Assembly: GCA_025774405.1 (NCBI GenBank)
Contig: JALGWB010000180.1
Location: 1 to 9,452 of the forward strand
Reading direction: 5' to 3'
Length of the DNA stretch: 9,452 nt
Source of the DNA: a bacterium
GTDB lineage: Bacteria; Arandabacterota; Arandabacteria; Arandabacterales; Arandabacteraceae
Below are positions 1-5,366 of this stretch, one piece after another. The stretch's first letter is position 1. The number at the start of each line of letters is the position of its first letter. Under the pieces are notes generated by a model. That model saw nothing but the letters and a program-made list of their open reading frames with translations. It was not told the origin of the DNA and did not search any database. Position numbers and translations under genes: made by a program.

Positions 1-1
1 C

Positions 2-1795
2 ACTGGCGAGGTAGCTAACGCAATCACTGCATCCGTGCTAACAACGGTTGCCGTTTTCCTGCCAGTCGTTTTTGTTCCCGGCATAGCTGGCATCATGTTC
101 CGGGACATGGCACTCACCGTCGTGTTCGCACTCGTTTGCTCCTTGCTTGTTGCACTTACCCTTATTCCGCTTCTTGCCTCGAGGATTCTCAGGATCAAGC
201 GAACCAGAGCAAGGGCAGCTGCCCAGCCATTTGCTGGTGGATTTGAGAGATTGCTCAGATGGGCTCTTCACAACAAGGTGCTGACGGTTGTTATCGCAGC
301 GGCGATTCTCGTTGTCAGTGTACTTATGTTACTGTGGTTTGTCGGGGTTGAGTTCACACCGATGACTGAACCCGGTGAGTTTCAGATAACTGTCGAGATG
401 CCCGTTGGAACCAGACTTGGCGTAACCGAACGTGCAGTGGAGAGGGTTGAACAGATTGTCAGGGATAAGGTGCCGGAGCTTGAGACCATGTTTTCCAGGG
501 TCGGACAGGGGTCCGGCTTCGGTGCGATGTTTGGTGGCACAGGCAGTCACATGGGAAGGGTTCGGTTTCAGGTTGTTCCTCTGAGCAAGCGCAACAGAAG
601 CGATGAGGAGATAAGATTGGCTTTGAGGAGACCACTCATGGAGGTGCCGGGCACCAAGGCTTATTTCGAGGCCGATGTCTTTACGCAGATGATGTTCGGA
701 GGTGCCAGGCTTGCTGTTGAAATCTATGGCCATGACCTCGACGTTGCCAGAAAGCTTGCGCTGCAGGTCAAGGATATAATCGAGCACATTCCTGGAACCA
801 CTGACGTCAGGATAAGTCGTCAGGAAGGCAAACCTGAGACTCGCCTGATTATTGATCGCGAAAAAGCTGCCTACTATGGACTCACAGTTAGCGACATAGC
901 CTGTGCAGTTCAGACAGCCATCATGGGAAGTGTTGCAGGCTATTACCGGGAATCCGGTAAGGAATATGCAATCAGGGTGAGATTGCCTGAGGGCAAGCGT
1001 CATTCACTTGAGGATCTCATGAACGTTCTTGTACCGACGCCTGCGCAGAACCCGATACCACTTGCTGCAGTCGCCGATCTTGAGGTCACGTCTGGTCCTG
1101 TCGAGATAGAACGTAAACGTCAGCAGAGACTTGTTACAGTCACTGGCAACCTGACAGGTGAGCGTGATCTTGGCAGCATTGTCAGCGACCTGAGGCGCGA
1201 ACTCACCAGAGTCCATGTGCCGCCTGACTTCACGGCAGAGATAGCAGGCGAGGCACAGGAGGTGCGGAAGTCATTCAGATGGCTGGGGCTGGCACTGGTT
1301 GGCGCTGTATTCCTTGTATATATGGTAATGGCTTCCCAGTTTGAATCCTTGCTTCACCCATTCATCATAATGTTCTCATTACCGCTTTCGTTCATAGGGG
1401 TTTCATGGATGCTGCTGGCTACCCGGACAACTTTAAGCATCAATTCATTGATCGGGGTGATCATGCTTGCAGGCATTGTAGTCAACAATGCTATACTTCT
1501 TGTTGACTATACAAATCTCTTGAGAGCCCGAGGTATGTCACTTGAGGAGGCTGTTATCACTGCTGCGAAGACGAGAAGGCGTCCGATCCTGATGACTGCT
1601 TTTACAACCATGCTCGCTATGACTCCTATGGCACTCGGCCTGGGCGAGGGTTCGGAGCTTAACTCACCGCTTGCCAGAGCGGTCATAGGTGGACTTGCCA
1701 CTTCAACGGTGCTCACGCTCGTTATTATTCCTGTTGTCTATACCGCATTTGAGCAGTTCAGGCAGCGGTTAGCAGCGAGGCCCAGGAGCAGATGA
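2..1795 (+). CDS. RND-family efflux transporter, inner-membrane subunit, C-terminal half (5' truncated)
   Basis: Proton-driven inner-membrane pump of a tripartite RND exporter. The frame is open from base 2 with no start, so the N-terminal half (TM1-TM4, first periplasmic loop, TM4 proton-relay acids) lies outside the window; 597 residues remain against the usual 1000-1050. Visible segments, numbered from the first codon: TM5 about 12-30 (VAVFLPVVFVPGIAG), TM6 about 37-58, TM7 about 93-114, a large periplasmic porter/docking region about 115-425, then TM8 (427-450), TM9 (454-473), TM10 (477-503), TM11 (527-546) and TM12 (557-583). TM10 carries the family signature GIVVNNAILLVDY, and RRPILMTAFTTML follows. 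These fit the AcrB/HAE1-type or related CusA/CzcA-type pumps; substrate cannot be assigned. It ends 4 nt before a PII-like gene and is probably cotranscribed with it. The membrane-fusion and outer-membrane partners would be expected upstream. Confidence 0.93.
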   Translation, partial: TGEVANAITASVLTTVAVFLPVVFVPGIAGIMFRDMALTVVFALVCSLLVALTLIPLLASRILRIKRTRARAAAQPFAGGFERLLRWALHNKVLTVVIAAAILVVSVLMLLWFVGVEFTPMTEPGEFQITVEMPVGTRLGVTERAVERVEQIVRDKVPELETMFSRVGQGSGFGAMFGGTGSHMGRVRFQVVPLSKRNRSDEEIRLALRRPLMEVPGTKAYFEADVFTQMMFGGARLAVEIYGHDLDVARKLALQVKDIIEHIPGTTDVRISRQEGKPETRLIIDREKAAYYGLTVSDIACAVQTAIMGSVAGYYRESGKEYAIRVRLPEGKRHSLEDLMNVLVPTPAQNPIPLAAVADLEVTSGPVEIERKRQQRLVTVTGNLTGERDLGSIVSDLRRELTRVHVPPDFTAEIAGEAQEVRKSFRWLGLALVGAVFLVYMVMASQFESLLHPFIIMFSLPLSFIGVSWMLLATRTTLSINSLIGVIMLAGIVVNNAILLVDYTNLLRARGMSLEEAVITAAKTRRRPILMTAFTTMLAMTPMALGLGEGSELNSPLARAVIGGLATSTVLTLVIIPVVYTAFEQFRQRLAARPRSR

Positions 1796-1799
1796 GACA

Positions 1800-2096
1800 A
1801 TGGCACACGAGCTCATAATTCTCATCTTCAATTCCTCAATTGAGGAGGAGATGGCGCAGGCGCTCAGGGAAGCAGGCATGCGTCATTTTACTCGCATCCC
1901 CAGCATTCACGGTGTTGGTGAGGAGTCTGAACCAAGATTGGGTAGTCACGTTTGGCCTGGAACCAACACCATGTACCTGATATGTGTCGATGCTGACGAA
2001 AAGGAAGCGATCCTTAAGGCTGTTGGCAGGATGAAGGAGATTCATCGTGAAGAAGGGGTCAAGGCCTTCGTCCTTCCAGTTGCCTCCTGCCTTTAA
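1800..2096 (+). CDS. Small PII-like protein linked to RND efflux pump
   Basis: 98-residue soluble protein starting at ATG 4 nt after the pump stop codon, with AGGAG at 1784-1788 as ribosome site. It has an alternating pattern suited to a small ferredoxin-like/PII fold: strand 4-10 (ELIILIF), helix 13-26, a loop with GVGEESEPRLGSHVWPGTN at 38-56, strand 57-63, helix 67-84, and a closing strand near GVKAFVLPV (86-94). Classical GlnB is about 112 residues with a conserved T-loop tyrosine signature, which I do not see here. A divergent PII-like group encoded beside heavy-metal RND pumps is known from the literature, and the gene order fits that group. I infer a role in sensing or regulating the pump; ligand and partner are unknown. 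The fold call rests on pattern, not an alignment. The alternative is an unrelated small ferredoxin-like regulator. Confidence 0.75.
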   Translation: MAHELIILIFNSSIEEEMAQALREAGMRHFTRIPSIHGVGEESEPRLGSHVWPGTNTMYLICVDADEKEAILKAVGRMKEIHREEGVKAFVLPVASCL

Positions 2097-2167
2097 GTCT
2101 TTTGACACCGGAATGGTGACTTCTTTCGGAGCAACGACAGTGTGGGGATACGTGAGCCAAAGAGAAA

Positions 2168-2193
2168 GAGGGGGCACCACCGGGTGCCCCCTC
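2168..2193. terminator. Bidirectional intrinsic terminator between convergent genes
   Basis: Perfect 11-bp GC-rich inverted repeat: left arm GAGGGGGCACC (2168-2178), 4-nt loop, right arm GGTGCCCCCTC (2183-2193). It sits 71 nt after the PII-like stop codon and 17 nt beyond the stop of the minus-strand OmpA gene. On the minus strand the hairpin is followed by TTTCTCTTTGGC, a fair U-rich tract. On the plus strand the following CGCTTGTTGTCCTTT is less U-rich. It probably ends both transcripts, more efficiently the minus-strand one. Confidence 0.85.
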
Positions 2194-2210
2194 GCTTGTT
2201 GTCCTTTCGC

Positions 2211-3533
2211 TTAGTCAGCCAGGTGGAATTCAACTCGACGGTTTTGCCGCCGCCCTTCCTTGGTATCGTTCGGAGCCACTGGCTTGGTTTCACCAAAGCT
2301 CTTGGTAGCTATGTTGTCAGGGTTGATGCCGTGATCAATCAGGTACTTCTTGACAGCTTCGGCTCGTTTCAATCCCAGCTTCATGTTGTATTCCTCAGAA
2401 CCGATGCTGTCGGTGTGGCCATGGAGCTCAATCTTGGCCTCTGGATAGGCCTTAAGGATTTCGACGGCTCTGTCCAGAACCCGATTGGGTGAGGGAATGA
2501 CGTCGTACTTATCAAACTGGAAGAGGATACCTTCAAGCTCAGAAAGATCAGGCTTCTTCGGACACCCGAACTTATCAACCTCTACACCCTTAGGCGTGTC
2601 AGGACACCTGTCGATACCGTCGAAAACGCCATCACCGTCTGAGTCCTTCGGGCAACCCTTCTCATCCACTCTAGCACCCTTCGGTGTGTCAGGACACTGA
2701 TCGATGCCATCATAAACACCGTCGCCATCCGAATCCTTGGGACAGCCCCGCTTGTCGACTACTGCGCCCTTTGGCGTATCAGGGCATCTGTCAAGCCCAT
2801 CACAGACACCGTCGCCATCAGAGTCGATCTCGCATCCAACCTCATCCACCTTACAACCCATTGGTGTGTCAGGACACTTATCCTTCCTATCAGGCACGCC
2901 GTCCCCATCGGTGTCTTTAGGCTTGCCTGGATACCAGGTTATGCCAGCGGCGAAATACCAGAGGTAGCGATCGTTGCTGGCCAGTCCCGTGCCCATATAA
3001 CTGTTGCCAATGAGATCCTTGTCATCGGTGAGCATGTAGCGGAACTTCCCACCGATGTCGAGTGCCATGAATTCGCTTATGAAGATCTCAACACCCGCAC
3101 CAGCACAGAATGCCGGATCTCGCTCATCCTCGAGGTCTGTACCCGAGGGCCGGTGGTTCGCATCCCAGTGGACAACGCCGAATCCACCTGAGACATACGG
3201 GCTCGTCCCTTTCTCCGGCATGAAGGTATAAATAGCGTTGAGATCAACGGGAATCAGGTTGGTTCTGAAAGCATTGCTTTCATCGTCATAGTTCCAACCG
3301 TAGCCGATGTTGAGTCCGAGCGACCAGTGATCGCTTATGGCTTTCCTTAATATGAATTGTCCCATTGGACCCAATTTGGCACGTTCCTCGAACTTTGTGC
3401 CATCATCGTCGGCACCTCTCAGAAGGGCTCCGCCGGCCGATACCCCGAGACCAACCCGCCGTTCGTTGGCGAAGGCCGCCGACACAGCGAGAGCCACGAC
3501 CGCACAGACGAGAACGAAACCGAGTTTATGCAT
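2211..3533 (-). CDS. OmpA-family outer-membrane protein with TSP3 repeats
   Basis: 440-residue outer-membrane protein. Start at 3533 is chosen because GGGGAGGAG lies 7 nt upstream and it opens a good signal peptide (MHKLGFVLVCAVVALAVSAA, cleavage likely after A22). An in-frame TTG at 3623 would bury that signal and overlaps a promoter. Residues 23-201 are a probable beta-barrel with alternating aromatic/glycine strands (SLGLNIGYGWNY, YLWYFAAGITWYPG). Residues 207-326 are four exact 30-residue thrombospondin type-3 repeats, D(S/T)DGDGVxDxxDxCPDTPxG, expected to bind calcium and form a rigid stalk. Residues 335-440 are the OmpA C-terminal domain: FQFDKYDV, HGHTDSIGSEEYN, and D375 and R390, spaced 15 apart like E. 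coli OmpA D271 and R286, which contact peptidoglycan. Role: tethers outer membrane to cell wall, perhaps a porin. Monocistronic, convergent with the pump operon. Repeat 1 and repeat 2 each carry an extra cysteine (C227, C244). Confidence 0.95.
   Translation of the reverse strand: MHKLGFVLVCAVVALAVSAAFANERRVGLGVSAGGALLRGADDDGTKFEERAKLGPMGQFILRKAISDHWSLGLNIGYGWNYDDESNAFRTNLIPVDLNAIYTFMPEKGTSPYVSGGFGVVHWDANHRPSGTDLEDERDPAFCAGAGVEIFISEFMALDIGGKFRYMLTDDKDLIGNSYMGTGLASNDRYLWYFAAGITWYPGKPKDTDGDGVPDRKDKCPDTPMGCKVDEVGCEIDSDGDGVCDGLDRCPDTPKGAVVDKRGCPKDSDGDGVYDGIDQCPDTPKGARVDEKGCPKDSDGDGVFDGIDRCPDTPKGVEVDKFGCPKKPDLSELEGILFQFDKYDVIPSPNRVLDRAVEILKAYPEAKIELHGHTDSIGSEEYNMKLGLKRAEAVKKYLIDHGINPDNIATKSFGETKPVAPNDTKEGRRQNRRVEFHLAD
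2556..2915 (-). repeat. Four tandem 90-bp units encoding TSP3 calcium-binding repeats
   Basis: Within the OmpA gene, residues 207-236, 237-266, 267-296 and 297-326 are four in-register units of exactly 30 codons. The last two or three are very alike: DSDGDGV(C/Y/F)DG(L/I)D(R/Q)CPDTPKG. The first is more divergent (DTDGDGVPDRKDKC). Each unit ends in a GC(P/E) turn. The equal length and high similarity suggest expansion by tandem duplication, so copy number may vary between strains. Confidence 0.9.
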
Positions 3534-3622
3534 GGTCACTCCTCCCCTTGCTTTGTTTTTTTGAGGGGAAATCCTAAATCGATTTCCATGGATTGAATTG
3601 CATCTGCAGGGATGCGCACCCA

Positions 3623-3650
3623 ATTATCTGACCACCTCCTTCTTTGTCGG
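3623..3650 (-). promoter_or_regulatory. Candidate sigma70-type promoter for the OmpA gene (proximal)
   Basis: Reading the minus strand, CCGACA (3650-3645) is followed after 16 nt by GATAAT (3628-3623), a five-of-six match to TATAAT. Transcription would begin near 3616, giving a leader of about 80 nt ahead of the ATG at 3533. The -35 box is only a four-of-six match. Confidence 0.45.
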
Positions 3651-3707
3651 ACGAAAGAATTTTTCCGCTCATCATTTGCCTGCTCTGTTTTTTGACAAGC
3701 CGTCGGC

Positions 3708-3736
3708 ACTTTATCACTTTGCCAAATTCAAGTCAA
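3708..3736 (-). promoter_or_regulatory. Candidate distal promoter for the OmpA gene
   Basis: On the minus strand TTGACT (3736-3731) lies 17 nt before TAAAGT (3713-3708): five-of-six and four-of-six matches at ideal spacing. It would start transcription near 3702, upstream of the proximal candidate. Intergenic AT-rich sequence makes chance matches common, so this is only a possibility. Confidence 0.3.
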
Positions 3737-3766
3737 CAAAAAACCTAGCAGGCGATTAGAAGGAGC

Positions 3767-3794
3767 TTGACACGATGAGATCGATTTTGATAGT
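3767..3794 (+). promoter_or_regulatory. Candidate promoter of the thioredoxin-DUF1844 operon
   Basis: Perfect TTGACA (3767-3772), 16-nt spacer, GATAGT (3789-3794). The same hexamers at the same spacing recur ahead of the giant gene (4877-4904). Transcription would begin near 3801, inside the N-terminal extension of the thioredoxin frame, which would favour translation from ATG 3877 over ATG 3775. No convincing -10 follows the other TTGACA at 3692-3697. Confidence 0.35.
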
Positions 3795-4320
3795 TTCCTT
3801 TGCAGCCCTGCTCTTTGAAGTCTCTCTGGTTTGCCTCTGGGTATGTACTGTGAACTCAAAATCTCTGGGGATAAGGATGAGGAAAGTCATTTCTTTGTGT
3901 ATAGTAGTCTTACTCAGTTTGCTGCTCGTTGCATGCGAGAAAGAGCGCAGTCGAGGTACCTTGCAAGTTGCCTGGATGAATTCCTTCGAGGAAGCACTTA
4001 AGATTGCGAAGGAGAAAAACAGGCCTGTGATGATTGACTTCTATGCCGATTGGTGCGGATGGTGTCACCGTCTGGACAGTGACACCTACACAGATGGGAA
4101 TGTTGTCAGTAAGTCAAAGGAATTTGTCAACCTCAAGATAGATGCTGATACGGAAAGAGAGATCGTGCAGCGTTACAGAATAACAGGTTTGCCTACAATC
4201 CTTTTCATAGATTACACCGGTCGTGAGATTCATCGCATAGTCGGTTACAAACCTCCTGAAGCATTCTTTAAGGAAATGGAGGTTGCTCTAGGCAGCTTCA
4301 AAAACAAAACTGGAGGTTAG
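3775..4320 (+). CDS. Thioredoxin-fold protein (CGWC), probable lipoprotein; start 3775 or 3877
   Basis: Periplasm-facing thiol-disulfide protein. From 3775 it has 181 residues. The thioredoxin-like domain is about 66-172: DFYADWCGWCHRLD with redox cysteines C94 and C97, and the cis-proline loop TGLPT (P140). It resembles the thioredoxin_7/DsbD C-terminal type, in which a small domain reduces or repairs exported proteins. The outer start is given because it alone has a clear ribosome site (AAGGAG 3760-3765, 9 nt before ATG). However, ATG 3877 (residue 35) opens a textbook lipoprotein signal, MRKVISLCIVVLLSLLLVAC, with the lipobox cysteine at its position 20 (C54 of the long form), and a promoter candidate lies inside the extension. 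I think the 147-residue lipoprotein is the likelier mature product. The long form would have two hydrophobic segments in series. It lies 9 nt upstream of the DUF1844 gene, in one operon. The exact redox partner is unknown. Confidence 0.88.
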   Translation: MRSILIVSFAALLFEVSLVCLWVCTVNSKSLGIRMRKVISLCIVVLLSLLLVACEKERSRGTLQVAWMNSFEEALKIAKEKNRPVMIDFYADWCGWCHRLDSDTYTDGNVVSKSKEFVNLKIDADTEREIVQRYRITGLPTILFIDYTGREIHRIVGYKPPEAFFKEMEVALGSFKNKTGG

Positions 4321-4329
4321 AGGGTTACT

Positions 4330-4743
4330 ATGGTGGACGATCAAGCGAAACAGGATGCTCTGTTCGTCAACCTTGTACTGGTCTTCAAGAATGCAGCTCT
4401 CCAACAGATGGGAAAGCTCATGAACCCGATAACCGGTAAGATTGAACGCAACCTGGAGCAGGCGCGCTTCTCCATCGATACACTTGACATGCTCAAAGCC
4501 AAGACAACGGGTAATCTCTCCAAGGAACTTGAGCAGCTTCTCGATACCACCCTGCTGGAGCTAAGGATGAACTATGTGGACGAAGTTGAGCGTGAAGCCC
4601 GAGAGAAGGGGAGGGCTTCGGAAGAAGCTCCAAAGGAGACAGCACCATCTGAGCAAACGCAAGATCAAGCCCAGCCGCAGCCATCAGCCAGTAACCTAAA
4701 ACGGCGGCGAACACGTAGCAAAAAGGGCGGCAGTGATGGCTAG
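4330..4743 (+). CDS. DUF1844 family protein
   Basis: 137-residue protein of unknown function. Residues 10-85 match the DUF1844 pattern as I know it: ALFVNLVLVFKNAAL, the MNPITGK turn (31-37), then helices with ARFSIDTLDMLKAKTTGNL and a final LLELRMNYVDE. It is mostly helical with no signal peptide, so probably cytoplasmic. Residues 97-123 are a low-complexity tail rich in E, P, Q and S, followed by a strongly basic patch KRRRTRSKK (124-132) that could contact nucleic acid or phospholipid; this is inference. The start follows GGAGG (4312-4316) and GAGGG closer in. It lies 9 nt after the thioredoxin stop codon, so the two are likely cotranscribed. The family has no established biochemical role. 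Confidence 0.9.
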   Translation: MVDDQAKQDALFVNLVLVFKNAALQQMGKLMNPITGKIERNLEQARFSIDTLDMLKAKTTGNLSKELEQLLDTTLLELRMNYVDEVEREAREKGRASEEAPKETAPSEQTQDQAQPQPSASNLKRRRTRSKKGGSDG

Positions 4744-4753
4744 AGATTTTTTT
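4679..4753 (+). terminator. Possible weak terminator after DUF1844
   Basis: AGCCATCA (4679-4686) is a perfect complement of TGATGGCT (4734-4741), followed 5 nt later by seven T residues (4747-4753). The 47-nt loop is long for an intrinsic terminator and the stem overlaps the end of the coding region, so this could be chance or a weak terminator that lets some transcription continue. Confidence 0.3.
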
Positions 4754-4876
4754 ACTAAAGACCTGACAGCGAGTTGCCGAACACCTCACATGAATAGCTC
4801 AAAGGGAGCGTTTGAAGTGGCGATGATTTCACAGGATTGGGAAATTGCTAATTTTGGTTGCAGAAAGTTTTTTTTC

Positions 4877-4904
4877 TTGACAGGTTCTTCTGGGCTATGA
4901 TAGT
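4877..4904 (+). promoter_or_regulatory. Candidate promoter for the giant repeat-protein gene
   Basis: Perfect TTGACA (4877-4882), 16-nt spacer, GATAGT (4899-4904), preceded by a run of eight T residues (4868-4875) that could act as an UP element. Transcription would begin near 4911, leaving a leader of roughly 456 nt before the ATG at 5367. The same hexamer pair and spacing occur at 3767-3794. Confidence 0.45.
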
Positions 4905-5366
4905 TTGGCAACCGACCTTGAACCGAACATGGTCGAATTAGTCTGGGATAGATGATTGTAGATTTTTCGACTTGACAACTTGTGGGCGCGTGTGGCATGG
5001 TTTCGAAAATTTTTGAGAAGATTCCCTTTAAGGAAAGTTGTCGTTGAAAGGAGGGAGTTGAGTTTCGCTGCGAGAGACCTTCACCAGGGAGAACCGGAAG
5101 GTGGATGCTCAGTGTCGCTCGCAGGAAGACTTTGTTATCGGCGATGGAACTGCGAAGGAAGAAAGGTGACGAAGGCGAAGGATTCGCTCAACGGATCCCG
5201 AGTTGCCTTCGACCTCAGGACTGTCAAAGTAAGGGGGTAGTGAGCTGTGAGTAAATGCACTCATATTTCTAATGTATTGGTTTGGTTCGGTTCGTTGCTT
5301 TCTTATTTTGCTGGTCGTGGAGTCGAAGGCTTGGAAAGGTCAACAAAAGAGAGGAGGAAAGGAGAA
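4905..5366 (+). promoter_or_regulatory. Long gene-free leader with two nested stem structures
   Basis: No convincing gene lies between 4744 and 5366. Within it are two nested inverted repeats. Structure A: CTGCGAG (5068-5074) with CTCGCAG (5118-5124), enclosing ACCTTC (5077-5082) with GAAGGT (5097-5102). Structure B: CGAAGGC (5170-5176) with GCCTTCG (5205-5211), enclosing GGATTCG (5180-5186) with CGGATCC (5192-5198, one T-G wobble) around a 5-nt loop CTCAA. A small 5-bp hairpin lies at 5248-5263. The leader ends in the strong ribosome site GAGGAGG (5351-5357). I checked by eye for TPP, cobalamin, SAM, glycine, c-di-GMP and T-box core motifs and found none. It could be a regulatory leader or a separate small RNA; no function is assigned. 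Confidence 0.4.

Noticed and set aside
329..1003. 224-codon minus-strand open frame
   Set aside because: Antisense to the clearly coding RND pump periplasmic domain.
2485..2967. Plus-strand open frames rich in Pro, Ser and His
   Set aside because: Shadows of the tandem TSP3 codons of the OmpA gene.
3534..3623. N-terminal extension of the OmpA protein to a TTG at 3623, with AAGGAGG 11 nt before it
   Set aside because: The extension would bury a good signal peptide starting at 3533, which has its own strong ribosome site, and the TTG overlaps the -10 box of a promoter candidate.
3692..3720. TTGACA at 3692-3697 as a promoter for the thioredoxin operon
   Set aside because: No -10 box at 16-18 nt; the nearest AT-rich hexamer is only 13-14 nt away.
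4972..5001. Second TTGACA as a promoter
   Set aside because: The only -10-like hexamer at usable spacing is CATGGT, a three-of-six match.
4980..5240. 86-codon frame with a TTG start in the leader
   Set aside because: No ribosome site, basic low-quality composition, and it runs through the inverted repeats of the leader.
5105..5254. 49-codon frame starting ATG after AAGGTGG in the leader
   Set aside because: Spacing to the purine-rich site is too short, no recognisable sequence, and it overlaps both stem structures. A leader peptide cannot be excluded.
4744..5366. tRNA, tmRNA, RNase P RNA or CRISPR in the gene-free stretch
   Set aside because: No T-arm, tmRNA tail, RNase P core or regularly spaced direct repeats could be found by eye on either strand.
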